Below, piece after piece: positions 48,521 through 57,329 of a DNA stretch of 64,000 nucleotides. Source of the DNA: Pseudomonas sp. MWU13-2105 (GTDB taxonomy: Bacteria > Pseudomonadota > Gammaproteobacteria > Pseudomonadales > Pseudomonadaceae). Made by a program: the position numbers and the translations under genes. Where the stretch lies: assembly GCF_023242315.1 (NCBI RefSeq), contig NZ_JALLIY010000004.1, positions 62,001 to 126,000 of the forward strand. Direction: 5' to 3'. The stretch's first letter is position 1. Each line of letters opens with the position of its first letter. Below the pieces are notes generated by a model. That model was given only the letters and a program-made list of their open reading frames with translations. It was not told the origin of the DNA and made no database searches.

Positions 48521-49789
48521 TCAGGTCCGTAGCGCTTGTTGCAGGTCTTCGAGGATGTCCTCGATCGCCTCGATGCCAACGGACAAGCGGATCATTTCCG
48601 GCTTCACTCCGGCCTTGGCCTGTTCGGCTTCGTTCATTTGCCGGTGGGTGGTGGAGGCCGGATGGCAGGCCAGGGACTTGGCGTCGCCGATATTCACCAG
48701 GCGCTTGAAGATCTGCAGCGCATCATAGAAGCGTACTCCGGCTTCATAGCCGCCCTTGAGGCCGAACGAAAGGATCGCCGAAGGCTTGCCCTGCATGTAC
48801 TTGAGCGCCAGTTCATGGTGCGGGTGGTCCGGCAGGCCGGCGTAGCTGACCCAGGCGACGTGTTCGTGGGCCTTGAGGAACTGCGCCACCTTGAGTGCGT
48901 TCTCGGTATGTCGCTCCATGCGCAAGGCCAGGGTTTCCAGGCCTTGCAGCAGCAGGAAGGCATTCATTGGCGCCAGGGCCGCTCCAGTGTTGCGCAACGG
49001 TACGGTGCGGGCGCGGGCGATAAATGCCGCCGGACCGAATTTTTCCGTGTAGACCACGCCGTGATAGGCGGCTTCCGGGGTGTTCAGACCGGGGAATTTT
49101 TCCGGGTGGTCGGCCCAGGGGAAGGTGCCGGCATCGACAATCACCCCTCCCAGGGAGTTGCCGTGGCCACCGACGTACTTGGTCACCGAATGCACGACGA
49201 TATCGGCGCCGAACTGGATCGGCTTGCACAGGATCGGCGTCGCCACGGTGTTGTCGACCATCAGGGGTACACCGTGCCGATGGGCAACCTCGGCGAAGCG
49301 CTGGAGATCGACGATATTGCCCGCCGGATTGCCAATGCTTTCGCAATAGACCAGTTTAGTGTTCTCGTCGATCAGTTCGGCGATGGCTTCGGCGGAGTCG
49401 TCGCGGGCAAAACGCACATCGACACCGAAACTCGGCAGCAGATGGGCGAAGAGGGTGTAGGTGCCGCCGTAGAGTTGCGGTGTGGAGACAATATTGTCGC
49501 CGGCGCGGGTCAGGGTCTGGATCGCGTAGTGGATCGCAGCGCTGCCGGCGGACACCGCCAGTCCGGCGATGCCGCCTTCAAGGGCGGCGAGTCGCTGCTC
49601 CAGCACGTCGTTGGTGGGATTCATGATCCGGGTGTAGATATTGCCCGGGACATCCAGGTTGAACAGGTCGGCGCCGTGCTGGGCGTTATCGAATTCGAAG
49701 GCGACGTTCTGATAGATGGGCACGGCCACGGCCTTGGTGGTCGGGTCCGACTTGAAACCGTGGTGGAGCGCAATCGTTGCGTCTTTCAT
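48521..49789 (-). CDS. metY: O-acetylhomoserine sulfhydrylase
   Basis: 422 residues, Cys/Met metabolism PLP enzyme. Lys204 in SVTKYVGGHG binds PLP; other family motifs are YTRIMNPTNDVLE, SAGSAAI and VDNTVATP. The long form with TPEAAYHGVVYTEKFG places it in the MetY group that makes homocysteine from O-acetylhomoserine and sulfide, rather than MetZ or MetB. I chose ATG 49789 (MKDATIALHHGFK), which matches the usual start; the longer open frame upstream is not related. Confidence 0.93.
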   Translation of the reverse strand: MKDATIALHHGFKSDPTTKAVAVPIYQNVAFEFDNAQHGADLFNLDVPGNIYTRIMNPTNDVLEQRLAALEGGIAGLAVSAGSAAIHYAIQTLTRAGDNIVSTPQLYGGTYTLFAHLLPSFGVDVRFARDDSAEAIAELIDENTKLVYCESIGNPAGNIVDLQRFAEVAHRHGVPLMVDNTVATPILCKPIQFGADIVVHSVTKYVGGHGNSLGGVIVDAGTFPWADHPEKFPGLNTPEAAYHGVVYTEKFGPAAFIARARTVPLRNTGAALAPMNAFLLLQGLETLALRMERHTENALKVAQFLKAHEHVAWVSYAGLPDHPHHELALKYMQGKPSAILSFGLKGGYEAGVRFYDALQIFKRLVNIGDAKSLACHPASTTHRQMNEAEQAKAGVKPEMIRLSVGIEAIEDILEDLQQALRT

Positions 49790-49913
49790 AAAGTCTCGAC
49801 TCAGTGGAATTCCATTAATGAGCACTGCCAGGCAGGTGCGGTCGCTTAATGGTCTCGTGTGTCTGAGTCGCCAATGACCTTGGGTTTCGTGCCCGCAGTC
49901 GGACCGCAAACCG

Positions 49914-49940
49914 GCGCGCCAGTGTCCGATACTGGCGCGC
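49914..49940. terminator. Hairpin downstream of the DUF2165 gene
   Basis: 10-bp perfect stem gcgcgccagt / actggcgcgc with a 7-nt loop, 20 nt past the DUF2165 stop on the minus strand. No T-tract follows, so intrinsic termination is uncertain. Confidence 0.4.
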
Positions 49941-49959
49941 AATCGGCAAGCGACCCAGC

Positions 49960-50454
49960 TTAAGTCAGCTCGTTGTCCGCCTGATTGACGAAGATCAGCA
50001 CCCCGAGGAGCGCCATGTAGAACTTGAAGGCCGGCTCCTGGCCATTCCAGGTCGCTGATTGCCACATCAGGAACCACTCGCCGCCGACCACCATGAAACC
50101 GAAGAACCAGACCAGGAAACCCACGGTCGCGCCGCCGATGACCCATTTCTTCGCCTGTCCGAAGCTGATGGTATCGGCCCTGCGCGCTCGCCAGAGCGAC
50201 CACGCGCCACAGCTCAGCAACAGCGCGCTCAGGCCTTCGCCGAAGATGATCAGCCAATAGGCGGCATGCCAGAGCGCGGGGTTGCTGATTGCGCGGTACA
50301 TCGCGGCATTGTCCGGGAAGGTGGTGTCCATGCTCAGCACATGGCGGACAAAGGCGAAGTTGGAGCCATAGTCGGTGATGTTGTTGAAGGTGACCATGAG
50401 AGCGAAGGCCGCGAGGGCCAGGGTGAGGGCAATCTTGGCGTAGCGGGCGGGCAT
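49960..50454 (-). CDS. DUF2165 small integral membrane protein
   Basis: 164 residues with four spans (~6-24, 62-82, 104-125, 138-156) and the conserved-looking FNNITDYGSNFAFVRHVLSMDTTF between TM1 and TM2. Matches DUF2165 membrane proteins of unknown function. ATG 50454. It is upstream of metY on the same strand but 170 nt away with a hairpin between, so co-transcription is doubtful. Confidence 0.8.
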   Translation of the reverse strand: MPARYAKIALTLALAAFALMVTFNNITDYGSNFAFVRHVLSMDTTFPDNAAMYRAISNPALWHAAYWLIIFGEGLSALLLSCGAWSLWRARRADTISFGQAKKWVIGGATVGFLVWFFGFMVVGGEWFLMWQSATWNGQEPAFKFYMALLGVLIFVNQADNELT

Positions 50455-50604
50455 GACTCGGATCCTTCTTCCGATAGGCGGGAAAGCGACCTTATCACTG
50501 CGCCGCCCCGGGAATATGTCGGACAGTTCCGATGCCACCGGTACGCTGCGACCTGACGTAGGCCCGGGCACAAGGTAAACTTCGCCTCCTTCGCAGGAGT
50601 CGCC

Positions 50605-51441
50605 ATGAACTACCGTCACGCCTTCCACGCCGGCAACCACGCCGACGTCTTGAAACACCTGATCCTGACCCGCCTGATCGCCCTGATGGCACGCAAGGAG
50701 CAGCCGTTCGCCTATCTCGACAGCCACGCCGGCATCGGCCTGTACGACCTCAAGGGTGACCAGGCCAGCCGTACCGGCGAATACCTGGAAGGGATCGCCC
50801 GCTTGTGGGGCGAGCCTGACCTGCCCGCGGTGACCGCCGATTACATGCGCGTGCTGCACGAGATGAACCCGGATGGCGAATTGCGCTACTACCCCGGCTC
50901 GCCGGAGCTGGCGCGGCGCCTGACCCGTGAGCGCGAGCGTCTCCTGCTCAACGAGAAGCATCCGGAAGACGGCAAGCTGCTCAAGGACAACATGAAGGGC
51001 GACCGGCGTGTGGCGGTGCACCTGGGCGAAGGCTGGCATGTGGCGCGGGCGTTGCTGCCGGTGGCGGAAAAGCGTGCGGTGCTGCTGATCGATCCGCCGT
51101 TCGAACAGCTGGATGAAATGCAGCGTTGTGCGGCATCGCTCAAGGAGGCCATCGGGCGCATGCGCCAGACGGTGGCGGCGATCTGGTATCCGATCAAGGA
51201 CCAGCGCGCGCTGAAGCGTTTCTATCAGGACCTGGCGGGCAGCGGCGCGCCGAAGTTGCTGCGGGTGGAGTTGCTGGTGCATCCGCTGGATACGCCGGCG
51301 AGCCTGAACGGTTCGGGCTTGGCGATTGCCAATCCGCCGTGGGGGCTGGAGGAAGAGTTGCGGGAGTTGCTGCCGTGGCTGGCGCAGAAGCTGGGGCAGA
51401 CCCAGGGCGACTGGCGGATGGATTGGCTGATTGCCGAGTAA
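50605..51441 (+). CDS. rlmJ: 23S rRNA adenine-2030 N6-methyltransferase
   Basis: 278 residues (YhiR/RlmJ). N-terminal MNYRHAFHAGNHADVLKH, SAM-binding YLDSHAGIGLYDL and the N6-adenine catalytic DPPF at 163-166. It methylates A2030 of free 23S rRNA before ribosome assembly is complete. ATG 50605 follows GCAGGAG. Confidence 0.95.
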   Translation: MNYRHAFHAGNHADVLKHLILTRLIALMARKEQPFAYLDSHAGIGLYDLKGDQASRTGEYLEGIARLWGEPDLPAVTADYMRVLHEMNPDGELRYYPGSPELARRLTRERERLLLNEKHPEDGKLLKDNMKGDRRVAVHLGEGWHVARALLPVAEKRAVLLIDPPFEQLDEMQRCAASLKEAIGRMRQTVAAIWYPIKDQRALKRFYQDLAGSGAPKLLRVELLVHPLDTPASLNGSGLAIANPPWGLEEELRELLPWLAQKLGQTQGDWRMDWLIAE

Positions 51442-51502
51442 CTCGGACTTTGGGGTTTCCCGCTCTCGTGAGCGCATCGGAATCTGTGGGGGGCAGGGCT
51501 TG

Positions 51503-51576
51503 TGTGGGAGCGGAGCTTGCCCGCGAAGAGGCCCGTGAGAGCGCTAAAAGCTTCGCGGGCAAGCTCCGCTCCCACA
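51503..51576. repeat. REP-type inverted pair, full copy
   Basis: Perfect 25-nt arms (51503-51527 and 51552-51576), core ggagcttgcccgcgaa, spacer 24 nt. Convergent rlmJ and msrA end on either side, a typical REP location. The inner 52 nt match the copy at 32633-32684 with about three differences. Confidence 0.85.
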
Positions 51577-51589
51577 GGGGGGCGTTCAA

Positions 51590-52237
51590 TCAGATCGGGC
51601 AGGTCACGCCCGTGCCGCGAATCCCGCAATAGCCCTCGGGATTCTTCGCCAGGTACTGCTGGTGATAGGCCTCGGCATAGTAGAAGGTCGGCGCTTCGTC
51701 GATTTCCGTGGTGATAGCGCCGTGGCCGGCCTTGCTCAGTTCGGCCTGGAACAGCTGCTTGCTCTTCAGTGCCGCTTCCAGCTGGTCCGGCCTGGTGGCG
51801 TAGATCACCGAGCGGTACTGGCTGCCGATATCGTTGCCCTGGCGCATGCCCTGGGTCGGATCGTGCAGTTCCCAGAACAGCGCCAGCAACTGTTCGTAGC
51901 TGACGATTTCCGGCTCATACACCACCAGCACCACTTCGCTGTGGCCGGTCAGGCCCGAGCAGACTTCCTCGTAGGTCGGGTTCGGGGTGAAGCCGCCGGC
52001 GTAACCCACCGAAGTGCTATATACCCCTTCGCGTTGCCAGAAGCGCCGTTCCGCGCCCCAGAAGCAGCCGAGGCCGAAGATCGCGAATTCGACGTTGCCA
52101 GGGAACGGACCCAGCAGCGGGTTGCCATTGACGAAATGTTTTTCCGGCACGCTCATTGGGGTTTCGCGGCCAGGCAGAGCTTGTTCTTTGGTTGGGAGCA
52201 CGTTTTTGTTCACCAGTATTTCCGAGCGCAAGACCAT
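51590..52237 (-). CDS. msrA: Peptide methionine-S-sulfoxide reductase
   Basis: 215 residues. GCFWG motif with catalytic C58, GHSEVV and YRSVIY segments, and a C-terminal resolving Cys region ([13 protein letters not shown]). Repairs S-oxidised methionine in proteins using thioredoxin. The 30-residue N-terminal extension (MVLRSEIL ... LPGRETPM) is typical of Pseudomonas MsrA, supporting ATG 52237. Confidence 0.95.
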   Translation of the reverse strand: MVLRSEILVNKNVLPTKEQALPGRETPMSVPEKHFVNGNPLLGPFPGNVEFAIFGLGCFWGAERRFWQREGVYSTSVGYAGGFTPNPTYEEVCSGLTGHSEVVLVVYEPEIVSYEQLLALFWELHDPTQGMRQGNDIGSQYRSVIYATRPDQLEAALKSKQLFQAELSKAGHGAITTEIDEAPTFYYAEAYHQQYLAKNPEGYCGIRGTGVTCPI

Positions 52238-52315
52238 GTCGCAGTCCTCTCAGTCAGGTTGGGATAAGCGATACAGGAAGATAGACCAACAGTGTGCCCG
52301 AGTGTTACAGCGCTG

Positions 52316-55009
52316 TCAGGCCAAAGGGCCGCGCGGGTAACGCTTGAGCTGCTGGATCAGTTCGATGCCGGGGATCGGGCGGTCGAACAGGTAGCCCTGG
52401 CCGACGTCGCAGCGATGGCGCCGCAGGAAGGTCAGTTGCTCGTAGGTCTCGATCCCTTCGGCCACTACCTTGATCTTCAGGTTGTGGGCCATGGCGATCA
52501 CCGCGGAGGTGATTTCCATGTCGTCCTGGTTGTCCGGGATCTCATGGATGAAGCTGCGATCGATCTTGATGATGTCGATCGGGAATTTCTTCAGGTAGCT
52601 CAGGGACGAGTAGCCGGTGCCGAAGTCGTCCATGGCCAGGGTCAGGCCAAGTTTTTTCAACTGGTCGAGTTGCTGGTGGGTGTCTTCGGTGGCTTCCAGC
52701 AGCAGGCCTTCGGTCAGCTCCAGCTCCAGCAGGGACGGCGCCAGCTGTTCTTCCTTGAGGATGCTGGCGATGGAGGCCACCAGGTCCGGGTCGGAGAACT
52801 GCTTGGGCGACAGGTTGATCGCCACCTGCAGCTTGCCCAGCCCGGAGGCGGTCAGTTGCTTGCTCATGCGGCAAGCCTGGCGCGCGACCCATTTGCCGAT
52901 CGGGATGATCAGGCCGGTTTCCTCGGCGACGCTGATGAACTGGTCCGGGCGGATCATGCCGCGTTCCGGGTGATTCCAGCGCAGTAGTGCTTCCATGCCC
53001 AGCAGGCGGCCGCTGCGCAGGCACAGCTTGGGCTGGTAGAACACGTCCAGCTCGTTCTGGGTCAGGGCACGGCGCAGGTTGTTCTCGACGAACAGCTTGT
53101 AGCTGGCCTCGGCATTCAGCGCTTCGGTGAAGACCTGGACCTGATGCTTGCCGTTGGCCTTGGCCTTGTGCAGGGCCAGGCCGGCGTTGCGCATCAGGGT
53201 CTGCGGGTCGCGGCCGTGCAGCGGCGCGCAGGCGAGCCCCACGGAGCCGGTGACGCTGATCAACTGGTTGTCGACAAACATCGGCTTGTCGAGGGTGGTC
53301 AGCAACTGGCTGGCGATCTGTTGCCCGGTTTCCAGGTCGGTATCGTCCAGCAGCACCGCGAATTCGTTACTGGCGAAGCGCGCCAGGCTGCCGCTCGGGC
53401 TCAGGCTGTTGCGCAGGCGCCGGGCCAGGCTGATCAGCAGCTTGTCGCCGGTCTGGTGGCCGAGGCTGTCGTTGATCCGCTTGAAGTTGTCGATGTCCAC
53501 CAGCAGCAGGCTGATGGGCGAGTCGCTGTCGCGGGCGAAACGCTCGTCGAGGTTGCGGATGAAGGCCGGGCGGTTGCCCAGGTTGGTCAGGTTGTCGGTG
53601 TAGGCCAGGCGTTCGATGCGCTGTTGCGCCAGCTTGGTCTGGGTGATGTCTTCGTAGATGCCGATGTAGTGGGTCAGTTCGCGATTGTCCCCATAGACCT
53701 TGGAAATCGACAACTGGCCCCAGTAGGGTTCCAGGTTCTTGCGCCGGCTCTTGAATTCGCCCTGCCAGCTGTTGCTCTTGGCCAGGCTCGAGGGCGCGTC
53801 GAACAGCAGTTCGCTGAGGTTCTCCAGGGCCGGCAACTCGGAGAGCTTCTGGCCGTGGACTTCCTCGGTGCTGTACTGGGTGATGGCGGTGAAGCTGGGG
53901 TTGACGTATTCCACCACGCCTTCGCTGCTGACCAGCAGGAAGGCATTGGCGCTCTGCTCCACGGCGCGCTGGAACAGGTGCAGGGCGCTGGTGGCGGCCC
54001 GTCGGTTGTGATTGTTGATGACCTGGGCGAATTGATCGGCCAGTTCGCCGGCAAAGGCGATTTCATCGGACTGCCAGGCGCGGGTCTTGCCGGTCTGCTC
54101 CAGGCACAGCACGCCGACCACCTGGCCGTCGATGCGGATACTGGCGTCGAGCATGGCGTTGGTGTCGCGAGGCCTCAGGCTCTCGGCCATTTCTCGGGTG
54201 CGTGGGTCATGTATCGCGTTGTGCGCGTCGATGGCGCGGCTGGTGTGCAGGGCTTCCAGGTAATTGGGGAAACCACTCGCGTCGATGATATCGGGCACTA
54301 CGTATTGCTGGCGATCACGGTGATAGGCGCAGATCGGCACCAGGCGATCGCCTTCCAGGTTCCAGATGCTCGCGCTGTCGATTTCGTAGATATCACAGGC
54401 GCAACGGGTGATCAGTTCGGCGGCTTCGAGCAGGGACTTGCCCGCGCTGTAGCGCTGGCGCGCGAGGCGCAGGATCAGGTCCTGTTGGGCGCGTACCCGG
54501 TCCAGGTGTTGCAACTGTTCCTGCTGGGCGCGCTGGTTCAGTTCCAGGGCAATCTGCAGGCGGCTGTTCTGGGTCTCCAGGTCGCTGGTCGGCAGGGTCG
54601 GCTCCTGGCCGAGCAGGCCTTCGACCACCAGCAGGTAGCCGCGCAGCAGGTGACGGTTGTGTTGCTTGTAGGCCTCGCCGACTTCCAGCAGGCTCAAAGG
54701 GCCCTGGGTGGTGTGCAGGGTGTAGCGGATCAGGTAGTGCGGGCTGTCGACCAGTTGCTGCTGGATGGTGTCGTGCAGCCGGTAACGGGCTTCGGGCTCC
54801 ATCAGGCTGGCATAGGGCGAGCCGACCAGGGCGCACAGTTCGATGGCCGGTTGGCCGAACTGGCGTTCGCAATTGGGGTCGAGGAACAGCAGTGCCCAGC
54901 TTGCTTCATTCAGCCGTTCGAAACGCAGCATGCCGAGCCGCGAGGGCACCGGCAATTGCGTTACTACCTCGGCCGCCAATCTATTGGCGACATCCGGTTG
55001 GCTTTTCAT
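52316..55009 (-). CDS. dipA: Cyclic-di-GMP phosphodiesterase DipA type (PAS-GAF-PAS-GGDEF-EAL)
   Basis: 897 residues with no membrane span. N-terminal PAS-like region (~20-130), coiled segment, GAF (~190-340), PAS with PAC (~350-475), GGDEF domain with the degenerate motif ASNEF at 546-550, and EAL domain with an intact EAL at 673-675, DDFGTGYSSLSYL and GYLFDRPIP. The diguanylate cyclase half is therefore probably inactive or regulatory and the EAL half active. In P. aeruginosa, DipA lies in the same aceE-aceF-dipA-msrA context and promotes biofilm dispersal. Confidence 0.9.
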   Translation of the reverse strand: MKSQPDVANRLAAEVVTQLPVPSRLGMLRFERLNEASWALLFLDPNCERQFGQPAIELCALVGSPYASLMEPEARYRLHDTIQQQLVDSPHYLIRYTLHTTQGPLSLLEVGEAYKQHNRHLLRGYLLVVEGLLGQEPTLPTSDLETQNSRLQIALELNQRAQQEQLQHLDRVRAQQDLILRLARQRYSAGKSLLEAAELITRCACDIYEIDSASIWNLEGDRLVPICAYHRDRQQYVVPDIIDASGFPNYLEALHTSRAIDAHNAIHDPRTREMAESLRPRDTNAMLDASIRIDGQVVGVLCLEQTGKTRAWQSDEIAFAGELADQFAQVINNHNRRAATSALHLFQRAVEQSANAFLLVSSEGVVEYVNPSFTAITQYSTEEVHGQKLSELPALENLSELLFDAPSSLAKSNSWQGEFKSRRKNLEPYWGQLSISKVYGDNRELTHYIGIYEDITQTKLAQQRIERLAYTDNLTNLGNRPAFIRNLDERFARDSDSPISLLLVDIDNFKRINDSLGHQTGDKLLISLARRLRNSLSPSGSLARFASNEFAVLLDDTDLETGQQIASQLLTTLDKPMFVDNQLISVTGSVGLACAPLHGRDPQTLMRNAGLALHKAKANGKHQVQVFTEALNAEASYKLFVENNLRRALTQNELDVFYQPKLCLRSGRLLGMEALLRWNHPERGMIRPDQFISVAEETGLIIPIGKWVARQACRMSKQLTASGLGKLQVAINLSPKQFSDPDLVASIASILKEEQLAPSLLELELTEGLLLEATEDTHQQLDQLKKLGLTLAMDDFGTGYSSLSYLKKFPIDIIKIDRSFIHEIPDNQDDMEITSAVIAMAHNLKIKVVAEGIETYEQLTFLRRHRCDVGQGYLFDRPIPGIELIQQLKRYPRGPLA

Positions 55010-55238
55010 TAAGAGCTCGCTTCAAGAGTACGGGTCACGCTGGGTCAAGACCGTTTTTCTGGCGTGTTGGGCAAGGTTGCATTAAGCGGGTCAGGCTGAC
55101 AAGCACAACAGTGGCTCCGTGCCTTCAATGTATCGGCAGAAGGGGCGATTTCTTCAATAAGCGGGCTTCGCAACCCGTGTATTTCGCGGGAGGCGTGGCG
55201 TTTGCTGAATCGTTTGCGGGATTGCTTGGAAAGCGAGC

Positions 55239-55264
55239 AAAAAAAGCCCCGCCAAGAGGCGGGG
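55239..55264 (-). terminator. Intrinsic terminator of aceF
   Basis: Read on the minus strand: ccccgcc / ggcgggg 7-bp GC stem, 4-nt loop, followed by seven T. It lies ~75 nt past the aceF stop, in a 329-bp gap (55010-55338) that otherwise holds only the dipA leader and a second hairpin. Confidence 0.85.
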
Positions 55265-55304
55265 TTGAGGTACGAGCGTGGCGCTCGGAAATCGATGCAC
55301 GGTT

Positions 55305-55330
55305 CCGGTCTCTCCGTGGGAAGAGACCGG
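55305..55330. other. Second hairpin after aceF
   Basis: Perfect 9-bp stem ccggtctct / agagaccgg with an 8-nt loop, between the aceF stop and its terminator. No T-tract; it may protect the transcript 3' end. Confidence 0.5.
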
Positions 55331-55338
55331 GATCGCGG

Positions 55339-57318
55339 TTACAGCAGGATGGTGCGGATGTCCGCCAGCAGGTCGCTCAGGCGCTTGGTGAAGCGCGCGG
55401 CGGCCGCGCCGTTGATCACCCGGTGATCGTAGGACAGCGACAGCGGCAGCATCAGCTTGGGCTGGAAGGCCTTGCCGTCCCAGACCGGCTGGATGGTGGC
55501 CTTGGAAACGCCGAGGATCGCCACTTCCGGTGCGTTGACGATCGGCGTGAAGCCGGTGCCGCCAATGTGCCCGAGGCTGGAAATGGTGAAGCAGGCGCCC
55601 TGCATGTCGTCGGCGGAGAGCTTCTTGGTCCGGGCTTTTTCCGCCAGGGAAGCGGCTTCGGCAGCGAGTTGCAGCAGGCTCTTCTGCTCGACGTTCTTGA
55701 TCACCGGGACCAGCAAGCCATCCGGCGTGTCGACGGCGAAGCCGATGTTGACGTACTTCTTGCGGATGATCGCCTTGCCGCTTGGCGCCAGCGAACTGTT
55801 GAAGTCCGGCAGTTCCTTGAGCAGGTGGGCGCAGGTCTTGAGCAGCAGTGGCAGGATGGTCAGCTTGACGCCAGCCTTCTCGGCCACGGCTTTCTGGGCC
55901 ACGCGGAACGCTTCCAGCTCGGTGATATCCGCCGAGTCGAATTGGGTCACGTGCGGCACGTTCAGCCAGCTGCGGTGCAGGTTGGCGGCGCCAGCCTGCA
56001 TCAGACGGGTCATCGGCACTTCTTCGATTTCGCCGAAGCGGCTGAAGTCCACCACCGGGATCGGCGGGATGCCGGCCCCGCCGGTTGCGCCGGCAGCCGC
56101 GGCGGCCGGTGCTTCCTTGGCCTTCTGCATCATCGCCTTGACGTAGACCTGCACGTCTTCCTTGAGGATGCGACCGTGCGGACCGCTGGCGCTGACCGCG
56201 CTCAGTTCGACGCCGAATTCACGAGCCAGTTGGCGTACCGCCGGGCCGGCGTGAACCTTGGCGCCCGGGTTGGCTGGGGCGGCTGCCGGAGCGGCAGCCG
56301 GGGCCGCTGCTGCAACAGGTGCCGCTTCAGCCTTGACCGGTGCGGCAGCTGCCGCCGCCGGAGCGGCTGGAGCGGCTGGAGCGGCTGGGGCCGCTGGGGC
56401 CGCGGCGCCTTTGACCTTCAGTTTGAGGATCAGGTCGCCGGTACCGACTTCGTCGTCGAGCTTGATGGAAACGCTTTCCACCACGCCGGCGGCCGGCGAC
56501 GGGATTTCCATGCTGGCTTTGTCGGATTCGAGGGTGATCAGCGATTGATCGACCTCGACGGTGTCGCCGGCCTTGACCGAGACTTCGATGATCTTGGCCT
56601 TGCCCGACGAACCGATATCCGGCACGTGGATGTCCTGGACGCTGTCGGCAACCGGAGCAGTTGCTGCAGCAACTGGTGCTGCAGCGGCAGCCGGCGCGGC
56701 GGCTGCCTGGGCCGGGGCAGGAGCCGCGGCTGGCGCGGCGCCGGCGACTTTCAGGACCAGGATCAGGTCACCGGTGCCGACTTCGTCGTTGAGCTTGACG
56801 TTGATGCTTTCCACGACGCCGGCGGCCGGCGATGGGATTTCCATGCTGGCCTTGTCGGACTCGAGGGTGATCAAGGATTGATCAGCTTCGATACTGTCGC
56901 CGACCTTGACCGAGATCTCGATGATCTGGGCCTTGCCCGACGAACCGATGTCCGGCACGTGCACTTGCTGGGCCGTGGCGGCGGCCGGCGCGGAGCTTGG
57001 CGCGGCAGCCGGTGCGGCAGCGGCAACTGGCGCGGCGGCCTGGGCGACAGGCGCTGGTGCAGCCGCGGGGGCCGCGGCTGCGGCACCTTCGACTTCCAGT
57101 TCCAGCAGCTCGTCGCCTTCTTTCAGGCGGTCGCCCAGCTTCACTTTCAGGCTCTTGATGATACCGGCTTTCGGCGCGGGCACTTCCATGCTCGCCTTGT
57201 CCGATTCCAGCGTCAGGATGCTCTGGTCGGCTTCGATGCGATCGCCGACCTTCACAAACAGTTCGATTACTTCACCTTCACCGCTGCCGATGTCAGGTAC
57301 GCGAATGAGTTCGCTCAC
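55339..57318 (-). CDS. aceF: Pyruvate dehydrogenase E2, dihydrolipoyl acetyltransferase, three lipoyl domains
   Basis: 659 residues. Three lipoyl domains with lipoylated Lys at 41, 156 and 267 (each in ESDKAS), Ala/Pro-rich linkers, an E1/E3-binding domain (~352-395) and the catalytic domain (~425-659) with active-site SYDHRVINGA near the end. It moves acetyl groups to CoA. Lipoyl domains 2 and 3 are almost the same in DNA (see the repeats), domain 1 is more distant. ATG 57318 is 12 nt after aceE, so the two form an operon. Confidence 0.96.
   Translation of the reverse strand: MSELIRVPDIGSGEGEVIELFVKVGDRIEADQSILTLESDKASMEVPAPKAGIIKSLKVKLGDRLKEGDELLELEVEGAAAAAPAAAPAPVAQAAAPVAAAAPAAAPSSAPAAATAQQVHVPDIGSSGKAQIIEISVKVGDSIEADQSLITLESDKASMEIPSPAAGVVESINVKLNDEVGTGDLILVLKVAGAAPAAAPAPAQAAAAPAAAAAPVAAATAPVADSVQDIHVPDIGSSGKAKIIEVSVKAGDTVEVDQSLITLESDKASMEIPSPAAGVVESVSIKLDDEVGTGDLILKLKVKGAAAPAAPAAPAAPAAPAAAAAAPVKAEAAPVAAAAPAAAPAAAPANPGAKVHAGPAVRQLAREFGVELSAVSASGPHGRILKEDVQVYVKAMMQKAKEAPAAAAAGATGGAGIPPIPVVDFSRFGEIEEVPMTRLMQAGAANLHRSWLNVPHVTQFDSADITELEAFRVAQKAVAEKAGVKLTILPLLLKTCAHLLKELPDFNSSLAPSGKAIIRKKYVNIGFAVDTPDGLLVPVIKNVEQKSLLQLAAEAASLAEKARTKKLSADDMQGACFTISSLGHIGGTGFTPIVNAPEVAILGVSKATIQPVWDGKAFQPKLMLPLSLSYDHRVINGAAAARFTKRLSDLLADIRTILL
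56360..56404 (-). repeat. 9-bp tandem repeat in an aceF linker
   Basis: Five 9-bp units (ggagcggct three times, then ggggccgct and ggggccgcg) encoding the Pro-Ala-Ala linker after lipoyl domain 3. In-frame, so unit changes would alter only linker length. Confidence 0.75.
56416..56631 (-). repeat. Duplicated lipoyl-domain segment, copy B (domain 3)
   Basis: Encodes AceF residues ~230-301. Long stretches are identical to 56749-56964, such as the DNA for HVPDIGSSGKA and TLESDKASMEIPSPAAGVVES. This indicates an internal duplication. Confidence 0.8.
56749..56964 (-). repeat. Duplicated lipoyl-domain segment, copy A (domain 2)
   Basis: Encodes AceF residues ~119-190; direct repeat partner of 56416-56631. 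Confidence 0.8.
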
Positions 57319-57329
57319 AGGGTGTCTCC

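Noticed and set aside
53144..55012. 622-codon plus-strand open frame opposite dipA
   Set aside because: Complementary-frame artefact of dipA.
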